A stretch of 39,579 nt of DNA, from positions 1-39,579 of the forward strand of contig JAQTSC010000006.1 in NCBI GenBank assembly GCA_028711505.1. The letters are read 5' to 3'. Source of the stretch: Candidatus Paceibacterota bacterium. GTDB lineage: Bacteria > Patescibacteriota > Minisyncoccia > JAHISW01 > Tagabacteraceae. The notes under the pieces were generated by a model, which saw nothing but the letters and a program-made list of their open reading frames with translations, did not search any database and had not been told where the DNA came from. The position numbers and the translations under genes were made by a program. Positions 16,647 to 23,518 of the stretch are shown here, piece by piece (position 1 is the first letter of the stretch; each line of letters starts with the position of its first letter).

Positions 16647-17186
16647 TTATTTTGAAAACGGAAATTTCATCGCTTTAAAAAATTCGACCCCCTCTTTTTT
16701 ATTTTTGGCCGTTGTTACTATTGTCGCGGAAAAGCCGAAGGAATGCTTTATATCTTGCCCTGCCATTTCCGGAAAAACAAGGTTGTCTTTGAATCCTACC
16801 GTTAAATTCCCCGACTCGTCCACGGAATTGATATCAAGCCCGCGGAAATCTCTTCTTCTCGGCAACGCGACAAAAACCATCTTGTTTAAAAAATCGTACA
16901 TCCTCTTGCCCCTAAGCGTCGCGCCAAAACCCAAAGGCATGCCTTTTCTTGTTTTAAAAGACGCGATAGATTTCTTCGCCGGTCTGGTCGACAATTTCTG
17001 TCCGATGATCAACGTGAGATTGCTCTCCATTCTCTTCTTCTGCTCTTCGTCTTTTATGGAACCGGTACCGATATTTATAGAAACTTTTTCTATTTTCGGA
17101 ACAGACATAATATTTTTATAACCGGTTTCTTTCATCAATTTCGGCATCGCTTCCTCTTTATATATTTTTTTGAAATCAAAAGCCAT
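16647..17186 (-). CDS. rplE: Ribosomal protein uL5
   Basis: 5S rRNA-binding protein of the central protuberance that contacts P-site tRNA. The 179-aa sequence has [13 protein letters not shown], the [19 protein letters not shown] loop and [12 protein letters not shown], with a typical C-terminus. Canonical position between rplX and rpsN. Confidence 0.97.
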   Translation of the reverse strand: MAFDFKKIYKEEAMPKLMKETGYKNIMSVPKIEKVSINIGTGSIKDEEQKKRMESNLTLIIGQKLSTRPAKKSIASFKTRKGMPLGFGATLRGKRMYDFLNKMVFVALPRRRDFRGLDINSVDESGNLTVGFKDNLVFPEMAGQDIKHSFGFSATIVTTAKNKKEGVEFFKAMKFPFSK

Positions 17187-17207
17187 AATTTTTTTATCTT
17201 TGTTTTT

Positions 17208-17516
17208 CTATATTTCCCCTCCGCATTTTTTGCAAACTCTTACCTTTTTTGATCCTTCAATAAATTTATAACCGACTCTTGTCGCTTTCTCGCATTTTCC
17301 GCAAATCAGCTTGGCATTGGAAACGTTCATCGGCATCGCCATCTGAACAGTTTGACCTTTTTGTCCCGCTTTTTTGGGTCTTGAATGCTTTTTTCTTACA
17401 TTTACTCCCTCAACGACGATTTTATCGGCAGAAGGAATAACCTTGGCAATTTTTCCGGATTTGCCTTTGTCCTTGCCCGCTATTATTAAAACCTTGTCTC
17501 CTTTTTTCAATTTCAT
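17208..17516 (-). CDS. rplX: Ribosomal protein uL24 with C-terminal zinc ribbon
   Basis: Assembly initiator of the large subunit near the exit tunnel. The KOW motif (KKGDKVLIIAGKDKGKSGKI) is N-terminal. The C-terminus has two CxxC pairs, CGKC and CKKC, forming a zinc ribbon as in many bacterial L24 proteins. 102 aa. Confidence 0.96.
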   Translation of the reverse strand: MKLKKGDKVLIIAGKDKGKSGKIAKVIPSADKIVVEGVNVRKKHSRPKKAGQKGQTVQMAMPMNVSNAKLICGKCEKATRVGYKFIEGSKKVRVCKKCGGEI

Positions 17517-17536
17517 AATATTTTTCTATATTCTGT

Positions 17537-17911
17537 CTATAGCACTTCCTGCGCCAAAGAAATAATCTTAGCATAACCCTTTTCTCTCAGCTCCCGCGGT
17601 ATAGGACCGAAAATTCTCCCTCCCTTGGGGTCTAAATTTTTCTTGCTTTCCAAAATAACGATTGCATTGTCGTCAAAACGGACATATGAACCGTCTTTTC
17701 TTCTAAACGGCTGCCTCTGCCTTACAACGACGGCCCTCAGCACTTCCTTCTTTTTTACCGCTTTTCTCGGCTCCGCTATCTTGACCGAAACGACGACGAT
17801 ATCTCCGATCCGCGCGTATCTTCTTTTGCTGCCTCCCAAAACTTTAATAACCTGAACCAATTTGGCTCCGGTGTTATCTGCCACATTTAACATCGCGCGG
17901 GGTTGAATCAT
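17537..17911 (-). CDS. rplN: Ribosomal protein uL14
   Basis: Intersubunit-bridge protein. The 124-aa sequence starts [17 protein letters not shown] and has the [20 protein letters not shown]-type signature and [12 protein letters not shown]. Its ATG overlaps the TGA of rpsQ by 4 bases (ATGA), showing translational coupling and use of TGA as stop. Confidence 0.97.
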   Translation of the reverse strand: MIQPRAMLNVADNTGAKLVQVIKVLGGSKRRYARIGDIVVVSVKIAEPRKAVKKKEVLRAVVVRQRQPFRRKDGSYVRFDDNAIVILESKKNLDPKGGRIFGPIPRELREKGYAKIISLAQEVL

Positions 17912-18153
17912 ATTTTGGCAATAATTTTAAAATGCTTGTCTTTTGACAAAGGCCTGCATTCTTCGATGATAACTTTGTCTCCAATCTTGTATTCGTTTTT
18001 CTCGTCATGGACCTTATGCTTTTTGCTTCTTTTTATGTACTTGCCGTATTTTTTGTTTTTAACAAGGCGGGAAACCAAAACAACAACGGTTTTATCCATT
18101 TTGTCGGAAACGACTTCTCCTTTTAATTTTTTCCTCGCCAATATTGTTTCCAT
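17908..18153 (-). CDS. rpsQ: Ribosomal protein uS17
   Basis: Primary 16S rRNA binder with an OB fold. The 81-aa sequence has [20 protein letters not shown] at the start and the [18 protein letters not shown] signature. It ends in TGA, overlapping rplN, which argues against TGA recoding in this genome. Confidence 0.96.
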   Translation of the reverse strand: METILARKKLKGEVVSDKMDKTVVVLVSRLVKNKKYGKYIKRSKKHKVHDEKNEYKIGDKVIIEECRPLSKDKHFKIIAKI

Positions 18154-18155
18154 GA

Positions 18156-18350
18156 TTATTGTTTTTTATTCCGTAAATTGATTTCCGTCAATAAGCGCGC
18201 GACTGTTCTTTTTAAAGTCCGGCCCTCTTTAACATTTTTTGCTTTGCCTTTCGCCACCTTAAAACGGAAAATCCTCAAAGAATCTCTTGTTTCCGCAAGA
18301 ATCGTTTTCAGCTCTTTTTCTTGTTTATTTTTATAATTTTCCTTTTCCAT
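18156..18350 (-). CDS. rpmC: Ribosomal protein uL29
   Basis: Helical protein at the tunnel exit that contacts SRP and trigger factor. The 64-aa sequence is two helices with [20 protein letters not shown] and a [11 protein letters not shown] end matching the L29 signature. Two bases separate it from rpsQ. Confidence 0.93.
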   Translation of the reverse strand: MEKENYKNKQEKELKTILAETRDSLRIFRFKVAKGKAKNVKEGRTLKRTVARLLTEINLRNKKQ

Positions 18351-18381
18351 GGTGCAATAATTTATGATTTCCGTCTGCAGT

Positions 18382-18801
18382 TTATTCTCTTGCCACGCAT
18401 TTTGCCTTAATCGGCAATTTTGAAGCCGCTTTTCTTAAAACGTTTCTTGCCTCTTTTTCCGGAAGTCCGTCTATCTCAAAAAGTACTCTTCCGGGTTTTA
18501 TCTCGGCTACATATCCTTTAGGGTCGCCTTTCCCGCTGCCCATCGTAACCTCGGGCGGCTTCTGGGTGATAGGCTTATCCGGAAAAATTCTTATCCAAAG
18601 TTTTCCGCTCTTCTGGACTGCTCTCGTAAGAACTTTTCTCACTGACTCTATCTGATTTGAAGAAATTTCTCCAACCTGTTCCGATCTCAAACCAAAACTG
18701 CCAAAAGCCACCGTCGTTCCTCTTGTGGCGACTTGTTTTTTCTTCGGATTCTTTCGAAGCCGGTGCCATTTTCTGTGTTTTACTTTTTTTGGAAACAACA
18801 T
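18382..18801 (-). CDS. rplP: Ribosomal protein uL16
   Basis: A-site-proximal large-subunit protein. MLFPKKVKHRKWHR at the start, RKVLTRAVQKSGKLWIRIFP and VTMGSGKGDPKGYVAEIKPG are diagnostic. 139 aa, normal length, 8 bases from rpsC. Confidence 0.97.
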   Translation of the reverse strand: MLFPKKVKHRKWHRLRKNPKKKQVATRGTTVAFGSFGLRSEQVGEISSNQIESVRKVLTRAVQKSGKLWIRIFPDKPITQKPPEVTMGSGKGDPKGYVAEIKPGRVLFEIDGLPEKEARNVLRKAASKLPIKAKCVARE

Positions 18802-18809
18802 GGATGATT

Positions 18810-19454
18810 TTATTCTTCTTTATATATCCAAACTTTTACTCCTATATCTCCATAAGGAAGATGCGCGCGCGCTTTGGCAAAATCAACATCCGCTCTAAGC
18901 GTCTGAAGTGGCATTTTACCCTGGCTCAGCCATTCCCGCCTGCTCATTTCGGCCCCGCCAAGCCTTCCCGACAAAACAACTTTCACTCCTTTTACCCCCC
19001 TGTTAGCCATGACTTTTTCTATTGTCTGCTTCATAACTCTTCTGAAAGGGAAACGCTTTTCCAAACTTTCAGCCATCATCTGGGCGACAATAGCCGATTG
19101 CATTTCCGGCTTTACCACTTCTTCCACGACAAACTCTATTTTTCTGTAAGTGCCGCTGATACCGGCTTTTTTGAAAAACTTTTCCGTCTCTTTCTTTATT
19201 TTCTCAATACCTTCCCCTTTTCTTCCGATTAACAGCCCCGGTCGGGAAGTCTTGATTATTATTCTTATGACATCTTTTGAACGCTCTATTTCAATGGAAT
19301 CCACATACATTCCCCTTGTCCTTTCTTCCAGCCACTCCCGGGCAAGCACATCTCCTTTCAAAAATTTTTTGAAATCTTTCACGTCAAACCAGCGCGATTT
19401 CCAATTTCGCAAAATTCCTAGCCTGAATGAATATGGATGAACAATATGCGTCAT
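18810..19454 (-). CDS. rpsC: Ribosomal protein uS3
   Basis: mRNA-entry protein with helicase activity together with S4 and S5. The N-terminal KH domain has the GLLIGRKGEGIEKIKKE loop; the C-terminal S3 domain has GRLGGAEMSRREW and PLQTLRADVDFAKARA. 214 aa, normal length. Confidence 0.97.
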   Translation of the reverse strand: MTHIVHPYSFRLGILRNWKSRWFDVKDFKKFLKGDVLAREWLEERTRGMYVDSIEIERSKDVIRIIIKTSRPGLLIGRKGEGIEKIKKETEKFFKKAGISGTYRKIEFVVEEVVKPEMQSAIVAQMMAESLEKRFPFRRVMKQTIEKVMANRGVKGVKVVLSGRLGGAEMSRREWLSQGKMPLQTLRADVDFAKARAHLPYGDIGVKVWIYKEE

Positions 19455-19483
19455 AATATTAAAATTTCCGGTTTAAAATAAAA

Positions 19484-19855
19484 TTATTTTTTATCGCTTT
19501 TTTTCTCTTTTAATTCCTTAACCGGTTTTTCCGCCAAAACAACGGTTACGTGGCTCATTCTCCTTCTTATGACAGTCGCTCTCCCTCTTGCTCTGGGCAT
19601 ATGCCTTTTCAAAACAGGGCCTTCATCAACTTTTATTTCTTTAACGAAAAGATTTTCCGGACCGATTTTATGGTTATTTCTGGCATTGCTTTCCGCCGAT
19701 TTTAAAAGTTTCAAAATTGGCGTGGAAGATTTTTTCTCGTTAAATTTAAGACTCATCTCCGCGTCTTTAAGCGACATTCCTCTTACAAGATCAGCCAAAA
19801 GCCTCGTCTTTCTTGGCGCGGTTTTCAGATATCTTAATTTTGCTTTTATCTCCAT
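19484..19855 (-). CDS. rplV: Ribosomal protein uL22
   Basis: Lines the exit tunnel. Motifs: YLKTAPRKTRLLADLVRG, LKSAESNARNNH and the beta-hairpin PRARGRATVIRRRMSHV. 123 aa including a short basic C-terminal tail. Confidence 0.97.
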   Translation of the reverse strand: MEIKAKLRYLKTAPRKTRLLADLVRGMSLKDAEMSLKFNEKKSSTPILKLLKSAESNARNNHKIGPENLFVKEIKVDEGPVLKRHMPRARGRATVIRRRMSHVTVVLAEKPVKELKEKKSDKK

Positions 19856-19900
19856 AAAATTATTTTTTGTCGCTTTGGCTTAAATGCCCGGTATTAACGG

Positions 19901-20215
19901 CTACTTGGCTGTCGCGGACGCCGCGGCTTCTTTCTTTTTCATCTCAAGTTCTTTCTGCATCTTACCGCCATGTCTGATAAATTTCCTTGTCGGACTGAAT
20001 TCTCCCAAACGATGACCCACCATTTCTTCTATAATTCTCACTTCTATAAAATCTTTGCCATTATGGACCCCGATGATATGGCCGAGCATTTCCGGAGAAA
20101 TCTGGCTGTCGCGCGACCATGTCTTAATAACCGTTCCGCTTTCCGGTTTTACACGGCTGATTTTTTTCAAAAGTTTCGGGTCTACGTAAGGACCTTTTTT
20201 AAGGCTTCTGCTCAT
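19901..20215 (-). CDS. rpsS: Ribosomal protein uS19
   Basis: 30S head protein near the decoding site. [19 protein letters not shown] and [13 protein letters not shown] are diagnostic. 104 aa with a short Lys/Ala-rich tail not seen in the shortest forms. Confidence 0.97.
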   Translation of the reverse strand: MSRSLKKGPYVDPKLLKKISRVKPESGTVIKTWSRDSQISPEMLGHIIGVHNGKDFIEVRIIEEMVGHRLGEFSPTRKFIRHGGKMQKELEMKKKEAAASATAK

Positions 20216-20226
20216 GTTAAAAATTT

Positions 20227-21072
20227 TTATTTTTTCTTCTTCGTCACCCTTCTTGAAATAATAAATTTGCTTGAATATTTTTTCTTGTCTCTCGTCTTGA
20301 CGCCTCTTGTGCCTTTACCCCAAAGATTTTTCGGCCTCTTCAATCCTCTGGGCTGTCTGCCTTCGCCGCCTCCATGAGGATGGTCAACCGGGTTCATTGC
20401 GGTACCGCGAACGGTAGGCCTTATGCCGAGCCACCTGGAACGGCCGGCCTTTCCTATATTTATCAAATTATGCTCTTCGTTTGAAACAGCGCCTATGGAA
20501 GCCCAGCATTTGTCGTGAACTTTGCGCACTTCTTTTGAAGGCATCTTTATTTGGCTGTAACCGGCGTCATGCGCCAAAAGTTCGGCGTAAGAACCGGCGG
20601 AACGCACAAGCTTGGCTCCTGCAAGCGGATGGAATTCAATATTATAAATCATCGTTCCCGATGGAATTTTTCCCAAAGGCATTCTGTTGCCCGCTTTCAC
20701 TTCCGCTTTTTCAGAGACCGTAAAGGTGTCCCCTTTTTTCATGCTCTGAGGGACAAGGACATATCTTTTTTCACCGTCAGCGTAAACGCAAAGGGCGATA
20801 AATCCTGTCCTGTTCGGGTCATACTCAACCGACTCTATTCTGGCAGGTATGTTTTTCTTGTCGTAAACAAAATCAACGAATCTGTAAGTGCGCTTGCTTC
20901 CGCCTCCTTTGTGCCTGGTAGTGATACGTCCGTCGCCGTTTCTTCCCATGGCGCGCTTAAAACCGCTTGAAAGTTTTTTCAAAGGCTCGTTTTTTTTCCC
21001 GGCAAAAATTTTCTTAAAACTTATTCCCGTCATGTGCCTTCGGGATGGAGTTGTGGGATTGTAGGATTTCAT
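20227..21072 (-). CDS. rplB: Ribosomal protein uL2
   Basis: Core large-subunit protein at the peptidyl-transferase region. It shows [13 protein letters not shown] at the start, [17 protein letters not shown], and the C-terminal [19 protein letters not shown] segment with the conserved histidine. 281 aa. Confidence 0.98.
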   Translation of the reverse strand: MKSYNPTTPSRRHMTGISFKKIFAGKKNEPLKKLSSGFKRAMGRNGDGRITTRHKGGGSKRTYRFVDFVYDKKNIPARIESVEYDPNRTGFIALCVYADGEKRYVLVPQSMKKGDTFTVSEKAEVKAGNRMPLGKIPSGTMIYNIEFHPLAGAKLVRSAGSYAELLAHDAGYSQIKMPSKEVRKVHDKCWASIGAVSNEEHNLINIGKAGRSRWLGIRPTVRGTAMNPVDHPHGGGEGRQPRGLKRPKNLWGKGTRGVKTRDKKKYSSKFIISRRVTKKKK

Positions 21073-21073
21073 A

Positions 21074-21547
21074 TTACGCCAATTCTATTTTATCTCCTTC
21101 TTTCAAATGAACCACGGCTTTTTTGTATCCGGACTTAAAACCGACTTTTCTTCTTACAAAACGCTTTTTTGCCGGCATGTTGGAAACCGCTATTTTTTCC
21201 GGCTCAAATCCGTAAAGTTCTTTTATGGCTTGCCTTATTTCATTTTTATTCGCCCTGACTGAAACCTTGAACGCGTAAATGCCTTTTTCAGAAGAATCCG
21301 TGGTCTTTTCCGTTATGTGAGGCGACAAAATAACCCGGGAAGCTGTCTCGGAAGATTTTTCTTTTGCCGCTGAGTCCGCCTCTTTCCCCTCTTCTTTCTT
21401 TTTTGCCGCTGTCCTGCCTGTCCGCTTAGCAGCGGGACGAACTGACGGCGCGGTTTTTTCCGCAGGCGCAGATGTTAAAACGCCTTTTGAGGGGCGCTTT
21501 AATTTCTCCTCGGCCTTTGTCTTTTTGAATAAATCTAAAAGCGCCAT
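21074..21547 (-). CDS. rplW: Ribosomal protein uL23 with long basic/Ala N-terminal extension
   Basis: Tunnel-exit docking site for trigger factor and SRP. The L23 fold occupies roughly the last 85 residues (ILSPHITEKTT, VSVRANKNEIRQAIKELYG, KKRFVRRKVGFKSGYKKAVV). It is preceded by about 70 residues rich in Lys, Ala and Ser, which is unusual. The start is placed at the ATG at 21547 (MALLDLFKK); the open frame up to 21616 would add a run that lies between promoter and gene. It is the first gene of its unit because rplD has been separated from it by an insert. Confidence 0.93.
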   Translation of the reverse strand: MALLDLFKKTKAEEKLKRPSKGVLTSAPAEKTAPSVRPAAKRTGRTAAKKKEEGKEADSAAKEKSSETASRVILSPHITEKTTDSSEKGIYAFKVSVRANKNEIRQAIKELYGFEPEKIAVSNMPAKKRFVRRKVGFKSGYKKAVVHLKEGDKIELA

Positions 21548-21606
21548 AACATAATAAAACACTCCGCTCCCTAAACCGAAGCTGGAGCAAAATAAAATAC
21601 TATAAA

Positions 21607-21635
21607 ATACTATCAATACAGCCTTTATTTGTCAA
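21607..21635 (-). promoter_or_regulatory. Strong sigma70-type promoter for the rplW-to-map operon
   Basis: On the minus strand TTGACA (21635-21630), a 17-base spacer and TAGTAT (21612-21607) form a near-consensus promoter. The leader of about 50 nt to the rplW ATG contains a GCTCC/GGAGC hairpin (21588-21566). It restores expression to the part of the S10 operon cut off from rplD. Confidence 0.75.
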
Positions 21636-21729
21636 CCGCGAGTTTTTGCATCCTTCTTCGCAACGTATAGCCCTTTTATTACTCTTATTACTCTTTATTT
21701 GTTTTTATTTATTTTATTTATTTCTGTAT

Positions 21730-21758
21730 TTGTATTTGCGCGATAGCGCAGATATGAT
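21730..21758 (+). promoter_or_regulatory. Promoter with overlapping inverted repeat (possible operator) for the PaaX/Cas2-like gene
   Basis: TTGTAT at 21730, a 17-base spacer and TATGAT at 21753-21758 lie just before the ATG at 21770. The spacer is filled by the perfect inverted repeat TGCGC-GATA-GCGCA (21737-21750), an ideal place for an autorepressor. It points away from the rplW promoter (divergent pair). Confidence 0.5.
21732..21755 (+). repeat. Left inverted repeat flanking the PaaX/Cas2-like gene
   Basis: GTATTTG-CGCGATAGCG-CAGATAT matches the reverse complement of 22386-22409 at 21 of 24 positions. Weaker similarity extends about 20 bases outwards. The core is palindromic in both copies. 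Confidence 0.6.
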
Positions 21759-21769
21759 ACCATAAAATT

Positions 21770-22312
21770 ATGGGGAAATATGGATACAATCTGGCCAAAG
21801 TTCTTGAGATATTTGCAAAAGATTTTATGCTAAATATGACAAGAGACAAACGCTTACGGCTTACATTCCACAGAGAAAATGACAAGGCATGGAATGAAAT
21901 AGACAGAAAAAGTCTATATCAAACAATAAGGATGCTTCGTTTGAATAAGCTGGCAGAAGTTATAAAAGACGCGAACACGGAAAAAATCCGTCTCACGCAA
22001 AAAGGCAAAGCGCGGTGGCTTGAATATCAATTTAACAATTTGACGCTTGAAAAGAAAAAGAAGTGGGATAAAAAATGGCGGATAGTGCTTTTTGATGTGC
22101 CCGAGGAAAAGAAAAAAGTCAGAGACGCTTTGCGCCGCAAACTGAAAAAACTCGGATTTCTTGAATTCCAAAAAAGTGTTTTCGTATTCCCCTTCCCTTG
22201 TCACGATGAAATAAATTTCGTCATAAATTTTTTTGACGCGGAAGAATATGTTTACTACATAGAAGCGCCGATATCTCCTGATACAAATCTTCGCAAGCAT
22301 TTTAATTTGTAA
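21770..22312 (+). CDS. PaaX/Cas2-like DNA-binding protein
   Basis: Protein of 180 aa. Residues 1-95 look like a winged helix-turn-helix (Lys/Arg-rich, ending LTQKGKARWLEYQ). Residues 102-175 match the Cas2-like ferredoxin fold of PaaX C-terminal domains: WRIVLFDVPEEKKKVRDALR, with the acidic residue D109 at the end of the first strand, then LKKLGFLEFQKSVFVFP. CPR genomes carry many such genes, often annotated as Cas2. No cas1 and no CRISPR array are present, so a transcriptional regulator or nuclease role is more likely than adaptation. It is bracketed by inverted repeats and divergent from the rplW operon. Confidence 0.75.
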   Translation: MGKYGYNLAKVLEIFAKDFMLNMTRDKRLRLTFHRENDKAWNEIDRKSLYQTIRMLRLNKLAEVIKDANTEKIRLTQKGKARWLEYQFNNLTLEKKKKWDKKWRIVLFDVPEEKKKVRDALRRKLKKLGFLEFQKSVFVFPFPCHDEINFVINFFDAEEYVYYIEAPISPDTNLRKHFNL

Positions 22313-22385
22313 ATCCCCCACAAAAATAAAGACAGAAAGCCTTTAAAAATATATAAATAAATCATGGCAAATAAATTCTGCCTCT

Positions 22386-22409
22386 ATATCTACGCTATAG
22401 CGTAAATAC
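22386..22409 (-). repeat. Right inverted repeat flanking the PaaX/Cas2-like gene
   Basis: Contains the perfect 14-bp palindrome TACGCTATAGCGTA (22391-22404). Read on the minus strand it aligns with 21732-21755 (21 of 24). The two copies face inward around the gene. Confidence 0.6.
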
Positions 22410-22448
22410 ATAAATAGAAAATCTAAAAGAAAAAATCTGTCCAATGTA

Positions 22449-22487
22449 AAAAACAAAAAAGGCACCGCGTTTCCTAGACGTGGCGCC
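22449..22487 (-). terminator. Intrinsic terminator after the 90-aa gene
   Basis: Minus strand GGCGCCACGT-ctaggaa-ACGCGGTGCC (10-bp stem with one mismatch and one wobble) is followed by TTTTTTGTTTTTT. It ends the small-gene unit read from 23457. Confidence 0.85.
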
Positions 22488-22522
22488 TTACCCTAACTGG
22501 TCAAAATTAAACCTTCATCCTT

Positions 22523-22795
22523 TTATACTTGAAACTGCATGATGGTTCGGTGATATTGATAAATGCACCGACCCTCCAAGCAGTCCATTAGTTTGACCGG
22601 GTCAGCAATTACGACATGGTCGTTTTTTTTGTGGTCCCAAACAGAAACCACTGCCTTTGCTCCTCTTGGCCCACCAAAAGGGGCTTTAACCCCTTGTAGC
22701 ATCTGCCCGATGACAGATGCTCTCATCCTTCTCATCCAATGAGGAAGATGAGAAATTTTTTGTTCGGTTATATCCAAAACTAATGTTGGGCACAT
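22523..22795 (-). CDS. Hypothetical protein, 90 aa, strong Shine-Dalgarno site
   Basis: Not recognised. GGAGGAGGAG sits 4 bases before the ATG, and a terminator follows, so translation is well supported. The sequence has HWMRRMRASVIGQML and an AKAVVSVWDHKKNDHVVIADP segment that could be a small beta fold; there is no signal peptide. Its first 15 or so codons resemble an upstream degenerate copy near 22892-22960. It probably shares the promoter at 23429-23457 with the 94-aa gene. Confidence 0.6.
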   Translation of the reverse strand: MCPTLVLDITEQKISHLPHWMRRMRASVIGQMLQGVKAPFGGPRGAKAVVSVWDHKKNDHVVIADPVKLMDCLEGRCIYQYHRTIMQFQV

Positions 22796-22891
22796 CTTTC
22801 TCCTCCTCCGGCCATCGGCCGTCTAAATTGTTTTTCCAAAGAACTCCTCCCTTCCAAACCCGCAAACTCATTTGCGAACTTGGAAGGAATG

Positions 22892-22960
22892 GAAATTTTT
22901 TATTCGGTTAAATTTCCAAAAACCGGAAAGAACTAATCCCCTAAAAAGGGCACAGACATC
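22892..22960 (-). pseudogene. Degenerate duplicate of the start of the 90-aa gene
   Basis: Minus-strand DNA here aligns with 22752-22795. GTGCCC, ATTAGTT and ACCGAA-TAAAAAATTTC-type blocks recur in order with insertions between them. The copy has TAA where the gene has CAA, so it cannot encode the same protein. It looks like a decayed tandem duplication. Confidence 0.5.
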
Positions 22961-22961
22961 A

Positions 22962-23036
22962 GGTGCTATATCTTGCGGCTGCCAAAACCGCTCACGCACC
23001 ATCCCATTTAGCCTGTGGGCTATTAAGGCTCAATGC
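22962..23036 (-). other. Non-coding segment rich in stem-loops (possible leader RNA)
   Basis: Between the 94-aa gene and the 90-aa gene no frame stays open on the minus strand. The segment has a nested hairpin GGTGC..GCGG..CCGC..GCACC (23000-22962), AGCC-CACA-GGCT (about 23021-23010) and AGGC-ATTGA-GCCT (about 23035-23022). It does not match any riboswitch I know. Confidence 0.35.
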
Positions 23037-23073
23037 CTCGGGTCGCCACGCCCGTAAGAAAAGAAAAGGATTG

Positions 23074-23358
23074 TTATTCTGTCAGTGCCGCTTGGCACCA
23101 ATACCGTATTTTGTGACTTTTCATCTCTTCAGAAGAAGAAATGATGGGTTTCTGAATTTTCCCGAAGAATCTGTCGTAAAAATCCTCCGGCGAAAAACGA
23201 GAAAGCCCGATCTCCTCTTCATGAAGGATAACGTAAAGCCCGTTGAAGGCAACAGAAGCATGATGGCCTTCAACAATAACCGAAGCCCAAGTCGCGGAAG
23301 TTCCGGCAAAACACCACCCTATAAATTCCTCGACTTCCCACTCTTTTATCCAATCCAT
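23074..23358 (-). CDS. Hypothetical protein, 94 aa, strong Shine-Dalgarno site
   Basis: Not recognised. AAGGAGGGG lies 2 bases from the ATG at 23358 and a near-consensus promoter lies about 70 bases upstream. The protein is Trp- and Glu-rich at the start (MDWIKEWEVEEF), with a likely beta-rich core (ATWASVIVEGHHASVAFNGLYVILH) and no signal peptide or membrane segment. It may form a two-gene cassette with the 90-aa gene, inserted in the S10 operon. Confidence 0.65.
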   Translation of the reverse strand: MDWIKEWEVEEFIGWCFAGTSATWASVIVEGHHASVAFNGLYVILHEEEIGLSRFSPEDFYDRFFGKIQKPIISSSEEMKSHKIRYWCQAALTE

Positions 23359-23428
23359 AACCCCTCCTTATTTTCCACCACCTGCCCACTAAACGGGTCA
23401 GGATTTATTGGATTTCAATTCTGCCACA

Positions 23429-23457
23429 ATATTATCATAAAACAAACTATGTGTCAA
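23429..23457 (-). promoter_or_regulatory. Consensus-like promoter of the small-gene cassette
   Basis: TTGACA (23457-23452), 17-base spacer and TAATAT (23434-23429) on the minus strand. The -35 box abuts the 17-bp hairpin at 23458. Confidence 0.75.
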
Positions 23458-23496
23458 TAGTAAAAATATCCTTATTATATAAGGATATTTTTACTA
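23458..23496. terminator. 17-bp perfect hairpin after rplD (likely bidirectional terminator)
   Basis: TAGTAAAAATATCCTTA and its exact reverse complement flank a TTATA loop. T5 runs within the stem fit termination in either direction. It lies 23 bases after the rplD stop, ending the upstream half of the split S10 operon. Confidence 0.65.
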
Positions 23497-23518
23497 AAAA
23501 GCAGTTTTAACAACCTTA

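Noticed and set aside
21770-22312. Cas2 of a CRISPR adaptation module
   Set aside because: No cas1, no other cas genes and no array in the window; the N-terminal winged-helix-like part fits PaaX-type proteins better.
22686-22871. 61-codon minus ORF overlapping the 90-aa gene start
   Set aside because: No Shine-Dalgarno, overlaps the leader and the better-supported gene in another frame.
22963-23460. 165-codon plus-strand ORF across the small-gene cassette
   Set aside because: No Shine-Dalgarno or promoter; overlaps the promoter, hairpin and 94-aa gene, which have better signals.
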